This document shows positions 1 through 9,705 of a stretch of DNA of 64,000 bases, piece by piece (position 1 is the first letter of the stretch; every line of letters starts with the position of its first letter). The position numbers were made by a program, and so were the translations under genes. The stretch comes from Hyphomicrobiales bacterium (GTDB lineage: Bacteria > Pseudomonadota > Alphaproteobacteria > Rhizobiales > Rhizobiaceae), in the NCBI GenBank assembly GCA_900472925.1, contig UCJU01000012.1, forward strand, positions 80,740 through 144,739. The letters are read 5' to 3'. The notes beneath the pieces are model-generated. The model ran no database searches, was not told the origin of the DNA, and worked only from the letters and a program-made list of their open reading frames with translations.

Positions 1-1080
1 TAATCCGGGTACCTTCTTGCATTCAAGCGAAGGTTTGAGTTCCCTTGGATCGACATAGTCGTACTCAATGGCATAGCCGGGCTGAAGGATCGTAACCTTT
101 TCCAAGCCCGGGATTGTCTGGATGAACATCCCCTGAACATTGGCAGGCAGCGAAGTCGAGATACCGTTGGGGTATATGGTATCGTCATCCAAGCCTTCAG
201 GCTCAAGAAAAATCTGGTGGCCATCACGCTCGCCGAAGCGAACGATCTTATCCTCGATTGAGGGGCAGTACCGTGGGCCGACGCCCTCAATCTGTCCCGA
301 ATACATCGCCGATAAATGGATGTTGTCCTGAATGATTTTATGGCCAGCCGATGTTGTGCGCGTCACACCACAATCAATCTGCGGATTGACGATCTTCTCT
401 GTCATAAAGGAAAACGGTACCGGGTCAGCATCGGCGCCCTGACGCTCGACGGCGTCCCAATCGATGGTCTTGCCATCCAGTCGCGCAGGGGTTCCAGTCT
501 TAAGACGACCCATCGCCAAGCCAGCACGCGCGAGAGTATCTGAAAGCCCGACTGAGGGCTTTTCACCAACACGCCCCGCTGGAATCTTTTCGGAACCGAT
601 ATGAATGAGTCCACGCAGGAATGTACCGCTGGTCAAGACCACTGCGGCACATGGAATTCTAAAACCATCAGCCATGACAACAGCGGCGACGGCTCCATTG
701 ACCATGTCGATATCGTAGGCGTCGCCCTCTATCACTGTTAAATTGTCGATGCTGCCAATCTCAGTCTGCATCGCCTCGCGATAGAGACGGCGATCGGCCT
801 GAGTCCTGGGTCCGCGAACAGCAGGCCCTTTTTTGCGGTTGAGCATACGAAATTGAATGCCACCTGCATCAGCGACCCTGCCCATCAGTCCATCAAGCGC
901 ATCAATTTCACGAACCAGATGGCCTTTTCCAAGACCTCCAATAGCAGGATTGCAGGACATGACACCAATGGTCTCTTTGTTGTGCGTCAGCAAAGCCGTT
1001 TTTGCGCCATGGCGCGCGGCAGCCGCCGCTGCTTCGCTTCCAGCGTGACCACCACCTATTACAACGACATCATATGTCAT
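1..1080 (-). CDS. mnmG: tRNA uridine-5-carboxymethylaminomethyl modification enzyme MnmG (partial)
   Basis: Flavoprotein that, with MnmE, installs the carboxymethylaminomethyl group on the wobble uridine of certain tRNAs. Only the first 360 codons are in the window; the C-terminal part lies to the left. The frame is open throughout. The N-terminus has the FAD-binding [14 protein letters not shown] motif (about residues 6-19), then the family signatures [20 protein letters not shown] and [17 protein letters not shown]. The ATG at 1080 is the natural start because the Rossmann motif follows at once. mnmE lies 55 bases downstream in the transcription sense of mnmE (its stop is at 1136), so mnmE-mnmG are probably co-transcribed. 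In relatives gidB-parA-parB follow mnmG, outside this window. Identification is secure. Confidence 0.97.
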   Translation of the reverse strand, partial: MTYDVVVIGGGHAGSEAAAAAARHGAKTALLTHNKETIGVMSCNPAIGGLGKGHLVREIDALDGLMGRVADAGGIQFRMLNRKKGPAVRGPRTQADRRLYREAMQTEIGSIDNLTVIEGDAYDIDMVNGAVAAVVMADGFRIPCAAVVLTSGTFLRGLIHIGSEKIPAGRVGEKPSVGLSDTLARAGLAMGRLKTGTPARLDGKTIDWDAVERQGADADPVPFSFMTEKIVNPQIDCGVTRTTSAGHKIIQDNIHLSAMYSGQIEGVGPRYCPSIEDKIVRFGERDGHQIFLEPEGLDDDTIYPNGISTSLPANVQGMFIQTIPGLEKVTILQPGYAIEYDYVDPRELKPSLECKKVPGL

Positions 1081-1122
1081 TATAAATCTCTTTGCTGTTG
1101 ACGCACCTTATCAGAGTGCGAG

Positions 1123-1138
1123 TGTTTCACGTGAATCA
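1123..1138 (-). other. parS: parS-like ParB-binding site 1
   Basis: TGTTTCACGTGAATCA on the plus strand, one base from the canonical TGTTTCACGTGAAACA. Its reverse complement is identical to the site at 7446. It overlaps the TGA stop of mnmE (1136-1138). It is the only one of five sites lying left of the putative origin and the only one in this orientation. Confidence 0.88.
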
Positions 1139-2461
1139 TTTACCGATACAAAACTCGGAAAATATGACGCCGAGTAGCTCTTCAACATCGACACGCCCGG
1201 TGATCCGGCCAAGAGAGGTTGCGGCTAGCCGAAGATACTCCGACCGGATCGCCAAATCCATGCCTTCAGATTTCAGCGCATCCCTAACATAGTTTAACGT
1301 CTCTTCAAGGCGTTTCTTGTGTCTTGCTCTGCCCGGCACGAGCGTCAGTGACGACCCAACCAGCCGCTCGAGCTCGCTAGCAATATGCTGACGCAAACGG
1401 TCCAGTCCAAATCCAGTCTTAACAGAAATAGAGAGGGCATCTTCGGAATCACCAGCGAAATGCGCGAGATCAGCCTTTGTCCTCACTCCCGTGAAAGGCA
1501 ATTCGTCCAGTTCGCGTAGTTGTTGCGGGTCCGAATCGATATCCGAAAGCAACAGAACAAGGTCAGCCCGCCCTGCGGTTTGCTTTGTCCGCCTCACGCC
1601 TTCGAGTTCCACAACATCAGTTGTTTCTCGCAGACCCGCCGTGTCAAACACCGTGACTAGGTAACCGTTGATATTGAGATCGACGCTCAAGACGTCGCGC
1701 GTCGTGCCAGCGATATCGGTCACAATAGCGACATCTCGACCGCTGAGAGCGTTGAGGAGGCTGGACTTTCCGACATTCGGTGCGCCGACCAAAGCGACCT
1801 TGAAGCCATCGCGGACGATTTCCGAGGATGACCGCGCCCGGAGGTGAGCTGTCAGCTCTTCATGAAGAACGGAGACATCATGCCAGACCTGCTCGGCGAC
1901 CGAATCGGGAACATCTTCCTCATCAGAAAAATCCAGCTCCGCCTCGATCAAAGCGCGAGACCGCGTCAGTCGCTTTGCCCAGCCATCATAAAGTTCGGAC
2001 AGGCGCCCGCTGGTCTGCTCGACTGCAAGACGTCGCTGCATCTCTGTCTCGGCCTTCAGGAGATCAGCAAGGCCTTCGATCTCCAGCAGATCCATTTTGC
2101 CGTTGTCATAAGCACGTTTCGAAAATTCACCGGCTTCCGCAGGGCGCATGCCTGAAATGGAATCAAGCTCAGCGAAAACAGCTTCCGCAACCGCCCGGCT
2201 GCCATGAATGTGGATCTCTACGCAATCTTCACCCGTAAACGAGTGCGGAGCAGGAAACTGCAGAACAAGCGCCTGATCCAATTCCTCTTTGTTTCGGTTA
2301 CGAATCGTTTTTAACGCAGCTCTGCGCGGTTGCGGCAGATCGCCGGCAATGACTAAGCTCAACGCCTCCAGCGCCTTGGTGCCGCTCAATCGCAGGACGG
2401 CGACACCAGCCGGTAGCGAGCCGCTAGATAAAGCATAGATCGTATCGTTGGACTGAGACAT
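1136..2461 (-). CDS. mnmE: tRNA modification GTPase MnmE
   Basis: GTPase partner of MnmG in wobble-uridine modification of tRNA. The 441 residues are close to the family's usual 450. Domains in order: N-terminal formyl-THF-binding domain (about 1-120), helical domain, then an inserted G domain with P-loop GAPNVGKS (226-233) and DIAGTTRDV in the G2/switch region. The C-terminus ends FCIGK, carrying the conserved catalytic C-[ILVF]-G-K motif. The stop codon TGA is also the first three bases of a parS-like site. It lies downstream of rho with a terminator hairpin between them (2487-2513), so it may have its own promoter in 2462-2543 or depend on read-through. Confidence 0.97.
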   Translation of the reverse strand: MSQSNDTIYALSSGSLPAGVAVLRLSGTKALEALSLVIAGDLPQPRRAALKTIRNRNKEELDQALVLQFPAPHSFTGEDCVEIHIHGSRAVAEAVFAELDSISGMRPAEAGEFSKRAYDNGKMDLLEIEGLADLLKAETEMQRRLAVEQTSGRLSELYDGWAKRLTRSRALIEAELDFSDEEDVPDSVAEQVWHDVSVLHEELTAHLRARSSSEIVRDGFKVALVGAPNVGKSSLLNALSGRDVAIVTDIAGTTRDVLSVDLNINGYLVTVFDTAGLRETTDVVELEGVRRTKQTAGRADLVLLLSDIDSDPQQLRELDELPFTGVRTKADLAHFAGDSEDALSISVKTGFGLDRLRQHIASELERLVGSSLTLVPGRARHKKRLEETLNYVRDALKSEGMDLAIRSEYLRLAATSLGRITGRVDVEELLGVIFSEFCIGK

Positions 2462-2486
2462 GGACCGTCATCTCACTAAAACAATT

Positions 2487-2513
2487 GGCCGCATCCGAAT
2501 GACGGACGCGGCC
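2487..2513 (-). terminator. Rho-independent terminator after rho
   Basis: Inverted repeat GGCCGCATCCG / CGGACGCGGCC with one mismatch and a 5-base loop. Read on the minus strand it is followed by a T-rich stretch (AATTGTTTT). It sits between the rho stop (2544) and the mnmE start (2461). Confidence 0.7.
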
Positions 2514-2543
2514 TAAGGTCGGTTAGCATGATTGCTTGAAAGA

Positions 2544-3809
2544 TCAGGTGTTCATGGAATCGAAGAAATCACCATTTGTCTTCGTCTGCTTAAGCTTGTC
2601 GATAAGGAACTCGATCGCATCCGTTGTACCCATCGGCGCCAGAATGCGGCGGAGCACGAAGATTTTCTGAAGATCCTGGCGTGGCACCAGCAGGTCTTCC
2701 TTACGCGTGCCGGACTTCAGAATATCCATCGACGGGAAGATGCGCTTATCGGCAACCTTACGATCAAGAACAATTTCAGAGTTACCGGTACCCTTGAATT
2801 CCTCGAAGATCACTTCGTCCATACGGCTGCCGGTATCGATCAGCGCGGTCGCGATAATCGTCAACGAACCGCCTTCTTCAATGTTACGGGCAGCACCGAA
2901 GAAGCGCTTAGGGCGCTGCAAGGCGTTGGCATCAACACCACCTGTCAGAACCTTACCCGAAGATGGGACAACCGTGTTGTAGGCACGACCAAGGCGCGTG
3001 ATCGAATCGAGCAGAATAACAACGTCACGGCCATGTTCGACAAGACGCTTGGCTTTTTCGATAACCATTTCAGCGACCTGGACGTGACGAACAGCGGGTT
3101 CATCGAAGGTCGAGGAAACGACTTCGCCCTTCACGGAGCGCTGCATATCGGTGACTTCTTCCGGTCGTTCATCGATCAGGAGAACGATCAGGTAGCACTC
3201 CGGATGATTGGCGGTGATCGAGTGCGCAATGTTCTGCAACAGAACGGTTTTACCGGTACGCGGCGGCGCAACGATAAGGCCGCGCTGACCTTTACCAAGT
3301 GGTGCAACTAGATCCATGACGCGAGCGGAAAGATCCTTGGATGTCGGAACTTCCAGCTCGAGCTTGAAGCGCTCATTCGGATAGAGAGGCGTCAGATTGT
3401 CGAAATGCACCTTGTGACGGATTTTTTCCGGATCATCGAAATTGATCGTGTTGACCTTGAGCAGCGCGAAGTAGCGCTCACCCTCTTTCGGTCCACGGAT
3501 CGGTCCCTCAACCGTATCGCCTGTTTTCAAAGAGAAACGGCGGATTTGCGAAGGGGAGATGTAGATATCGTCAGGGCCTGGCAAATAATTCGCATTGGCC
3601 GAACGCAGGAAGCCAAATCCATCCTGGAGAACTTCGACGACGCCTTCGCCGATGATCTCGATGTCCTGACTTGCGAGAACCTTGAGGATGGCAAACATGA
3701 GCTCCTGCTTGCGCATCGTGCTCGCATTTTCGACTTCCAGAGATTCCGCAAATGTCAGCAAATCGGTAGGGGATTTGCTTTTAAGTTCCTGAAGCTTCAT
3801 TTCAGCCAT
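2544..3809 (-). CDS. rho: transcription termination factor Rho
   Basis: Hexameric RNA-dependent ATPase that ends transcription. The 421 residues match the compact alphaproteobacterial form. Order: N-terminal helical Rho domain (about 5-45, [19 protein letters not shown]), cold-shock-like RNA-binding domain (about 50-120, with GFGFLR and [10 protein letters not shown]), then the RecA-type motor with P-loop APPRTGKT (181-188), Walker [15 protein letters not shown] and the Q-loop/R-loop region. Start ATG at 3809. The 187 bases upstream (3810-3996) contain no gene and probably carry the promoter and leader; no attenuator hairpin could be picked out by eye. Confidence 0.98.
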   Translation of the reverse strand: MAEMKLQELKSKSPTDLLTFAESLEVENASTMRKQELMFAILKVLASQDIEIIGEGVVEVLQDGFGFLRSANANYLPGPDDIYISPSQIRRFSLKTGDTVEGPIRGPKEGERYFALLKVNTINFDDPEKIRHKVHFDNLTPLYPNERFKLELEVPTSKDLSARVMDLVAPLGKGQRGLIVAPPRTGKTVLLQNIAHSITANHPECYLIVLLIDERPEEVTDMQRSVKGEVVSSTFDEPAVRHVQVAEMVIEKAKRLVEHGRDVVILLDSITRLGRAYNTVVPSSGKVLTGGVDANALQRPKRFFGAARNIEEGGSLTIIATALIDTGSRMDEVIFEEFKGTGNSEIVLDRKVADKRIFPSMDILKSGTRKEDLLVPRQDLQKIFVLRRILAPMGTTDAIEFLIDKLKQTKTNGDFFDSMNT

Positions 3810-3996
3810 GAAGAGAAAGACCGTCTTTAAAATATGTGTGTGGGGAAAGGCTTGATCGCGAATCAGGTACTGGGGGCGTCCCGCAGACGGCTGAGTAATT
3901 CACATGCCATTGAGATGGGTTACGGGAAAATAGCGATTCAACCGTAAAGCTGCAAGAGGAAAGCACCAATTCCGAGAAAATTATCGTGAACGCCTC

Positions 3997-4557
3997 TCAA
4001 GCGAAGGGTTTCACAACCACAAGTATGACTATGGCAATCATCAGAACCGTCGGAACCTCGTTCATCAACCGCCAGTGACGGGCAGTGTGTGTATTTTCAT
4101 CGCGGGCAAAGCGTCTGACGCTGCGGCTGAAATAAATGTGGGCAGCCGTCATGAGCACCACGAGACCAATTTTTGCATGCAGCCACCCGCCGGAAAATCC
4201 ATAAACAGACCAGGCGAGGTAGAGGCCAAGAACCCAGGAAATCATCATGGCCGGGTTCATAATCACCTTCAAAAGCCGCTGTTCCATGACTTTGAAGGTT
4301 TCAGAGGACTCCGATCCAGGCGCCGCATCCGTGTGGTAGATGAACAGCCGTGGCAGATAAAACAGGCCAGCCATCCAGGAAATCACAGCGATGATGTGCA
4401 ACGCCTTGATCCAGAGATAGGCGTCGGCCGGATCCACGTGCAGAACGACAGCCATCAGCGCCACGAAGCCAACCAATGCCATACCGGCCCTCAGCCGCGT
4501 CTTGCGACCAGCCTTTGCCGAGGTCTGTTGATTGCCCGCTTGCTCGTTCTGGCTCAT
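3997..4557 (-). CDS. hemJ: protoporphyrinogen oxidase HemJ
   Basis: Membrane protein of the HemJ/UPF0093 family, which oxidises protoporphyrinogen IX in heme synthesis in many alphaproteobacteria lacking HemG/HemY. The 186 residues have four or five hydrophobic segments (about 28-42, 48-70, 103-120, 127-145, 165-183). Conserved features seen are the His in [18 protein letters not shown], the following LFIYH, and LHAKIGLV, with the His and Lys residues implicated in heme binding and activity in the family. Its ATG overlaps the hemE stop by four bases (ATGA), indicating translational coupling in a hemE-hemJ operon that runs away from the putative origin. The N-terminal 24 residues are polar and basic. 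Confidence 0.92.
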   Translation of the reverse strand: MSQNEQAGNQQTSAKAGRKTRLRAGMALVGFVALMAVVLHVDPADAYLWIKALHIIAVISWMAGLFYLPRLFIYHTDAAPGSESSETFKVMEQRLLKVIMNPAMMISWVLGLYLAWSVYGFSGGWLHAKIGLVVLMTAAHIYFSRSVRRFARDENTHTARHWRLMNEVPTVLMIAIVILVVVKPFA

Positions 4558-5588
4558 TTCGTCACCCCGTGAGAACGAACCCTCGCGACGAGCCCTGCGA
4601 CGTTCTCGGGGTCTGCCTGGGGGGTGATACCGTGGCCGAGATTGAAGATCAGCGGTCCACCGCCGAGACTGTCAAGGATAACATCGATCCCGTCTTCGAG
4701 CGCCTTGCCGCCAGCAATCATCAGCATGGGGTCGAGGTTGCCCTGCACAGGGCCGTCTTTCTGCAGATCACGGGCGAAGGACAAAGGTACAGCCCAGTCG
4801 AGGCCGATCGCATCGGCTTTGGTTTTTTGGCGATAGTCCTTCAACAGAATGCCAGCACCTTTTGCAAAGGCGATGATCTTGGCATCCGGTTTACGGGCAC
4901 GCACCGACTGGATGATCCTCGCGACCGGTTTGACGGCGTAATCCTCAAACTCCTTCTCACCCAGCACACCTGCCCAGGAATCGAAGATTTGAACAGCATC
5001 CGCGCCAGCATCGAGCTGTGCTACCAGATAATCGGCTGAGACCTCAGCCAGAAATGCGAGAAGCTTCTCCATGGCTTCAGGATGCTGGTAGCCGAAGAGG
5101 CGGGCAGGGGCCTGATCAGGCGTGCCGTGACCAGCAATCATATAGGTGGCCACTGTCCAGGGCGCGCCACAAAAGCCGAGAAGCGTGGTTTTCGACGGCA
5201 AATCATTCCGAAGCTTTTGAACCGCTTCGAATACCGGTTGGAGATGCGGCAGGATGTTGTCGGGCTTCAAAGCCAAAATACCGGCGGGGTCAATCGGGTC
5301 CATGGCGGGACCCTTACCCTCGGTGAACGTCACATTGCGTTTCAGGGCATCCGGGATCACCAGAATGTCCGAAAACAAAATCGCGGCATCCAGATCGAAC
5401 CGCCGAATAGGCTGAAGCGTGACTTCAGTTGCGAGCTCTGGATTATAACACAAGTCCAGGAAACTTCCTGCGACTTTGCGCGTTTCTCGATATTCGGGAA
5501 GGTAGCGACCTGCCTGCCTCATAAGCCAGATCGGAGGAGGGCTGAGTGCCTCTCCATTCAAAACCTTCAAAACGCTACGTTCAGACAT
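4554..5588 (-). CDS. hemE: uroporphyrinogen decarboxylase
   Basis: Decarboxylates the four acetate side chains of uroporphyrinogen III to give coproporphyrinogen III, a cytoplasmic step of heme synthesis. The 344 residues fit the family. The signature [16 protein letters not shown] lies at about 18-33, with the second signature [13 protein letters not shown] near 138-150. It is the first gene left of the putative origin, the same position as in Caulobacter crescentus, where hemE borders the origin. Its promoter must lie within the 5589-5993 interval. Confidence 0.98.
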   Translation of the reverse strand: MSERSVLKVLNGEALSPPPIWLMRQAGRYLPEYRETRKVAGSFLDLCYNPELATEVTLQPIRRFDLDAAILFSDILVIPDALKRNVTFTEGKGPAMDPIDPAGILALKPDNILPHLQPVFEAVQKLRNDLPSKTTLLGFCGAPWTVATYMIAGHGTPDQAPARLFGYQHPEAMEKLLAFLAEVSADYLVAQLDAGADAVQIFDSWAGVLGEKEFEDYAVKPVARIIQSVRARKPDAKIIAFAKGAGILLKDYRQKTKADAIGLDWAVPLSFARDLQKDGPVQGNLDPMLMIAGGKALEDGIDVILDSLGGGPLIFNLGHGITPQADPENVAGLVARVRSHGVTK

Positions 5589-5993
5589 CGGCTCATCTTT
5601 TCTAAAAATAAAATAAAAGAGATTCTTAAGATTTTCTATTTCTTAGAGTCTGTGAGTAGCAAGGATTAAATCCTATCCGGCTGATATGCCGCATAGGGCG
5701 AAACCTCCAAATCCCCATGATATCAGCTGCATCAAGTCCAAAGGATATCGCGGATAAGATGAAATATCCGATAGAAAACAGAGAGTTGTGATGTTCGGAT
5801 ATTTGTTTTGCATGTGGATAAGAGCCTAAGGATTTTTAACGGCCTGTGATTGTCCTCACAATTCACAAGCGGGGCTTTGCTTGCTACACGAAAAGCCGAT
5901 TGGGGATAAAGAGACGGTTTTGCGCCTTGCGAACCATTACGCCGGGCAAAGCCTCATCTTGTTCACCGTTATCAACAGGGAGACGAAAACAGC
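5589..5993. other. probable chromosomal replication origin (oriC)
   Basis: A 405-base interval without a gene between divergent hemE and the PPDK-regulator gene. It holds one perfect DnaA box (TGTGGATAA, 5813-5821) and two single-mismatch boxes (TGGGGATAA 5901-5909; TTATCAACA 5969-5977). An AT-rich stretch at 5595-5645 could be the unwinding element. GGATAT/ATATCC half-sites recur at 5743, 5765 and 5796. Genes on both sides point away from it. Established knowledge: the origins of Caulobacter and of Sinorhizobium lie beside hemE. The assignment here rests on that and on the boxes, not on skew, which I could not compute. No full CtrA site (TTAA-N7-TTAA) was found. Confidence 0.65.
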
Positions 5994-6815
5994 GTGGAGA
6001 ACCAGAAAAGCTTCTTCCATCTTCATCTGATTTCTGACTCCACGGGTGAGACTCTGATGTCGGCGGGCAGGGCGGTGTCTGCGCAGTTCCATGCGGCCAT
6101 GCCTCTGGAACATGTGTATCCCATGATCAGAAACCAGAAGCAGCTTCAGCAGGTGGTCGACAGTATCGATAAAGAACCTGGCATCGTGCTCTATACGATC
6201 GTCGACGAGAAGCTGGCGGAATTTCTCGATCTGCGATGCCATGCCATCGGCGTGCCCTGCGTCAATGTTCTGGAACCGGTCATCGGCATTTTCCAGACCT
6301 ATCTTGGGACGGCATCAAGACGACGGGTCGGAGCCCAGCATGCGCTCAACGCAGATTATTTTGCACGCATCGAGGCGCTTGATTTCGCGATGGATCATGA
6401 TGACGGGCAGATGCCTGAAAATTATGACGAGGCTGACGTCGTTCTAATCGGTATCAGTCGAACGTCCAAGACACCGACAAGTATCTATCTCGCCAATCGG
6501 GGTATCAAAACTGCCAACATTCCAGTCGTGCCAGGCGTTCCTCTGCCGCCAAGTCTCTATAAGGCAACCAAGCCGCTGATCGTCGGGCTTGTTGCGACAT
6601 CGGATCGCATTTCTCAGGTCCGGGAACACCGAGAGTTGGGGACGACAAGCGGCTTTGATCGCGGGCAATATATCGACCGTGCTACAATTATGGAGGAGCT
6701 GAAATATGCTCGTGCACTGTGCGCCCGCAACAATTGGACTTTGATCGATGTGACACGGCGCTCCATTGAAGAGACGGCGGCTGCTATTCTTGCCCTTCGT
6801 CAACGGACACGTTAA
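5994..6815 (+). CDS. pyruvate, phosphate dikinase regulatory protein (kinase/pyrophosphorylase, DUF299)
   Basis: Bifunctional serine/threonine kinase and phosphorylase of the DUF299/PPSR family, which switches pyruvate phosphate dikinase or PEP synthase off and on. The 273 residues match the family. Visible are the N-terminal [14 protein letters not shown], and the P-loop-like GISRTSKT (about 153-160) followed by [10 protein letters not shown]. The start is GTG at 5994, preceded by AGGGAGA. It is the first gene right of the putative origin; in Agrobacterium, where dikinase is present, regulation of that enzyme is the likelier role, but the target is inferred from the family. Confidence 0.92.
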   Translation: MENQKSFFHLHLISDSTGETLMSAGRAVSAQFHAAMPLEHVYPMIRNQKQLQQVVDSIDKEPGIVLYTIVDEKLAEFLDLRCHAIGVPCVNVLEPVIGIFQTYLGTASRRRVGAQHALNADYFARIEALDFAMDHDDGQMPENYDEADVVLIGISRTSKTPTSIYLANRGIKTANIPVVPGVPLPPSLYKATKPLIVGLVATSDRISQVREHRELGTTSGFDRGQYIDRATIMEELKYARALCARNNWTLIDVTRRSIEETAAAILALRQRTR

Positions 6816-6848
6816 TCCCTTCGCCAAACCGTTCGGAGACCGTGGTTG

Positions 6849-7448
6849 ATGAAAACAGACCTTATTCTCGCCTCTTCCAGTGCGTCACGCCAGACACTGA
6901 TGCGCAATGCCGGCTTGCGCTTTTCCGCTCAGCCAGCCGATATCGATGAGCGTGCCGTCGATGCAGAGCTTGAAAGGCAAGGCGCGACACCGGACAGAAT
7001 TGCAGTGGAGCTTGCGAGGGCAAAAGCCATCGCGGTCAGCGTGTTGAACCCGCAAGCAATTGTTCTGGGGTGTGACCAGACGATGTCACTCGGTACAAGA
7101 ATTTATCACAAGTCAAAGGATATGACGGAGGCACATGCCAACTTGATGTCGCTATCGGGTAAAACGCATCGTCTCAATTGCGGGGCTGCTTTGGCTTTAA
7201 ACGGCGAAATCATCTGGGACATCGTCACTATTGCAGACATGACGGTGCGGGAATTGAATGACGCTTTTGTAGCTCGCCATCTCGGACGGGTGGGACCGGA
7301 CGTGCTTTCGAGTGTTGGCGCCTATCAGTTGGAGGGCGAAGGAATTCAGCTGTTTACTGCGATCAACGGCGACTATTTCACCATTCTTGGGCTGCCCTTG
7401 TTGCCTCTCTTAACAAAACTTCGCGAACTGGACATGATCGATGGCTGA
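6849..7448 (+). CDS. maf: Maf-like nucleotide pyrophosphatase
   Basis: Maf/HAM1-type nucleotide pyrophosphatase, which hydrolyses non-canonical or modified NTPs to NMPs. The N-terminus [19 protein letters not shown] is the phosphate-binding segment, and the LGCDQTM segment carries the conserved Asp. The [19 protein letters not shown] segment near the C-terminus is typical of the family. ATG at 6849 is chosen over the TTG one codon upstream; GGAGA lies about nine bases before it. The TGA stop is shared with a parS-like site and lies inside the first codons of aroE, giving an 8-base overlap. The exact nucleotide preference cannot be read from the sequence. Confidence 0.9.
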   Translation: MKTDLILASSSASRQTLMRNAGLRFSAQPADIDERAVDAELERQGATPDRIAVELARAKAIAVSVLNPQAIVLGCDQTMSLGTRIYHKSKDMTEAHANLMSLSGKTHRLNCGAALALNGEIIWDIVTIADMTVRELNDAFVARHLGRVGPDVLSSVGAYQLEGEGIQLFTAINGDYFTILGLPLLPLLTKLRELDMIDG

Positions 7449-8298
7449 TTCACGTGAAACATTAACCATGAAAGCCTTCGTCACCGGCTATCCGATAAAG
7501 CACTCCCGTTCTCCCCTGATTCATGGGCATTGGCTGAAAACATTCGGCATCAATGGCTCCTACCAGGCAGTTGAAGTTTCACCCGAGACATTCGGTAACT
7601 TCATAGCAGAACTGAAAGCGGGCAATGGTTTTGTCGGTGGCAACGTCACGATACCTCATAAGGAATCCGCCTATCGATTGGCAGATCGGCCGGATGAGAT
7701 CGCGCAGGAATTAGGAGCCGTGAACACCCTCTGGCTAGAGGACGGCCTGTTACATGCATCGAACACGGATGGCTATGGTTTCACATCCAATCTGGATGCG
7801 TTGCATCCTGGATGGGACAAGACAAGCCGCGCGGTGGTATTGGGTGCCGGCGGTGCGAGCAGGGCTGTTATTCAGGCGCTACGCAATCGTGGAATTTCCG
7901 AAATTCATGTTGTGAACCGAACGGTTGCGCGCGCGCAAGAATTGCGAGATCGGTTCGGGATTAATGTCTTTGCACATTCGATGCAGGCAATGGACGAAGT
8001 GACCAAGGATGCCGGTCTTTTCGTCAACACCACATCTCTAGGCATGGACGGTGGCGACGTACCGGATATCGGTTTTTCAAACCTGCGCAGTGATGCTGTC
8101 GTCACCGACATTGTCTATGTTCCGCTGAAGACACCCATTTTAAAAATGGCCGAGCGTCAGGGCTATACTGTCGTGGATGGCCTTGGCATGCTTCTTCACC
8201 AGGCAAAACCCGGCTTTGAAAAATGGTTCGGTCAAAGACCGCAGGTGCATAATACGCTGAGATCCTTGGTTATCGCGGATATGGATAGGCACGGATGA
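7441..8298 (+). CDS. aroE: shikimate dehydrogenase
   Basis: NADPH-dependent reduction of 3-dehydroshikimate to shikimate in aromatic amino acid synthesis. Signatures: [17 protein letters not shown] (shikimate binding, Ser-x-Ser), [10 protein letters not shown] (catalytic Lys), NTDGYGF, and the Rossmann loop [11 protein letters not shown]. Two starts are possible. ATG 7441 adds the peptide MADSRETLT, of which DSRET is encoded by the parS-like site; ATG 7468 begins [11 protein letters not shown] right at the fold. I keep 7441 because I recall other rhizobial AroE proteins starting with a similar D-S-R-E-T segment, but neither start has a clear ribosome-binding site. The stop overlaps coaE by four bases. 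Confidence 0.95.
   Translation: MADSRETLTMKAFVTGYPIKHSRSPLIHGHWLKTFGINGSYQAVEVSPETFGNFIAELKAGNGFVGGNVTIPHKESAYRLADRPDEIAQELGAVNTLWLEDGLLHASNTDGYGFTSNLDALHPGWDKTSRAVVLGAGGASRAVIQALRNRGISEIHVVNRTVARAQELRDRFGINVFAHSMQAMDEVTKDAGLFVNTTSLGMDGGDVPDIGFSNLRSDAVVTDIVYVPLKTPILKMAERQGYTVVDGLGMLLHQAKPGFEKWFGQRPQVHNTLRSLVIADMDRHG
7446..7461 (+). other. parS: parS-like ParB-binding site 2
   Basis: TGATTCACGTGAAACA, one base from canonical parS. Its TGA is the maf stop codon and the rest encodes Asp-Ser-Arg-Glu-Thr if aroE starts at 7441. It is identical to site 1 read on the other strand. Confidence 0.88.
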
Positions 8299-8894
8299 TC
8301 ATCATCGGGCTTACCGGATCGATCGGTATGGGAAAATCGACCACAGCCGAACTGTTCGCACAGCAAGGCGTCGCCGTGTTCGATTCAGATGCTGCCGTGC
8401 ATCAGCTATATGAGCAGGAAGCGGTCTCATTGATAGAAGCGGATTTTCCAGGCACGACAATGGAAGGCAAGGTCGATCGTCAAAAGCTTGGCGAAATGCT
8501 AAGACAGAATCCGGCTAATTTTAAAATCTTGGAGGGGATTGTGCATCCGCTCGTGCGTCGGAAGCAGCAGGAATTTCTTGAGGATGAGCGCAAACGTGGC
8601 ACCGAATTTTCGCTGCTTGATATTCCTCTGTTGTTTGAGACAGATGCTCACACCCGAGTCGATGTCGTGGTGGTCGTCAGCTGTGCGCCGGATATACAGC
8701 GGCAGCGGGTCTTGGCCCGACCGGGGATGAGCGAGGAAAAGTTTCAGATGGTGCTTGCGCGGCAAATGCCGGATGAGGAAAAGAGAAAGCGCGCCGATTT
8801 CATTATCGATACGGGGCGGGGAATAGACGATGCCCGCGAACAGGTGAAGGCGGTGCTTGTTACCTTGCGGAACAGACGGGACGGAAAGGTCTAA
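8295..8894 (+). CDS. coaE: dephospho-CoA kinase
   Basis: Last step of coenzyme A synthesis, phosphorylating the ribose 3'-hydroxyl of dephospho-CoA. The 199 residues match the family. P-loop [12 protein letters not shown] lies at about 5-16; [11 protein letters not shown] contains the conserved Asp; DIPLLFE is the acidic motif before the lid. It starts inside the aroE stop (ATGA) and ends two bases before dnaQ, so maf-aroE-coaE-dnaQ form one tightly packed operon. This order is the usual one in Rhizobiaceae. Confidence 0.97.
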   Translation: MIIIGLTGSIGMGKSTTAELFAQQGVAVFDSDAAVHQLYEQEAVSLIEADFPGTTMEGKVDRQKLGEMLRQNPANFKILEGIVHPLVRRKQQEFLEDERKRGTEFSLLDIPLLFETDAHTRVDVVVVVSCAPDIQRQRVLARPGMSEEKFQMVLARQMPDEEKRKRADFIIDTGRGIDDAREQVKAVLVTLRNRRDGKV

Positions 8895-8896
8895 CG

Positions 8897-9595
8897 ATGC
8901 GCGAAATCATATTCGATACAGAAACCACCGGGCTGGAATCGAAGGTCGACCGGATCATCGAAATCGGCGGCATCGAACTGTTCAACCATTTCCCGACCGG
9001 CAAGACGATCCACCTCTATATCAATCCGGCCGACCGCAAGGTGCACCCGGATGCTCTAGCGGTTCACGGTATCACCGACGAGTTTTTGCAGGACAAGCCG
9101 AAATTTGAGGAGGTTGTTCAGGAGATCCGTGACTTCTTCGAAGGCGCGCGTTGGGTGGCGCATAATGCCACCTTCGATATGGGTTTCATCAATGCGGAAT
9201 TCGCGCGCCTCGGCATAGAGCCGGTTTCGCCGGAACTGGTGACAGACACGCTGTCCATGGCGCGGCGCAAGCACCCGATGGGTCCGAATTCCCTCGATGC
9301 GCTCTGCCGAAGATACGGTATCGACAATTCACACCGCAGCCGGCATGGCGCGCTGCTCGACTCCGAACTTCTCGCTGAAGTCTATATCGAGATGATCGGC
9401 GGCAGGCAGACGGCGCTCGGGTTTGGCAGTGCGACGAAGACACAAACCATCGACGTGGCGGATGAAATCCCCGTCGAGGTTTTACAGCGGACAAAAACCC
9501 TGCCCGCTAGGCTGGATCCTGAAACGGCTGCTGCACATGGAAAGCTTGTTCTGGCGATGGGCGACAAGGCGATCTGGAATAAATACCAGCACTGA
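8897..9595 (+). CDS. dnaQ: DNA polymerase III epsilon subunit (proofreading exonuclease)
   Basis: 3'-5' proofreading exonuclease of the replicative polymerase. The 232 residues contain the DEDDh motifs: Exo I FDTETTGLE (about 5-13), Exo II HNATFDMGFINAEF, and Exo III H-R-S-R-H-G-A-L-L-D, with the catalytic His and Asp. The C-terminal tail after about 180 is expected to bind the polymerase alpha subunit. It is the last gene of the maf-aroE-coaE-dnaQ operon and is followed by a hairpin terminator at 9656-9682. Confidence 0.96.
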   Translation: MREIIFDTETTGLESKVDRIIEIGGIELFNHFPTGKTIHLYINPADRKVHPDALAVHGITDEFLQDKPKFEEVVQEIRDFFEGARWVAHNATFDMGFINAEFARLGIEPVSPELVTDTLSMARRKHPMGPNSLDALCRRYGIDNSHRSRHGALLDSELLAEVYIEMIGGRQTALGFGSATKTQTIDVADEIPVEVLQRTKTLPARLDPETAAAHGKLVLAMGDKAIWNKYQH

Positions 9596-9655
9596 ATGGC
9601 ATGTGGCGAAACCTGCCAAAGTAGATGGCTCGGTTACATCATCGTCTTCCAAAAA

Positions 9656-9682
9656 TAAACCCGGGCTTTTGACCCGGGTTTT
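9656..9682. terminator. bidirectional terminator between dnaQ and secB
   Basis: Inverted repeat AAACCCGGG / CCCGGGTTT with a 7-base loop, A-rich on the left and T-rich on the right. It lies between convergent dnaQ and secB and could serve both. Confidence 0.85.
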
Positions 9683-9705
9683 CTGTGTTGTCTATGTCTT
9701 GGCAA

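Noticed and set aside
5589..5993. CtrA-binding sites in the origin
   Set aside because: Isolated TTAA half-sites at 5626, 5666 and 5836 have no partner at the required seven-base spacing.
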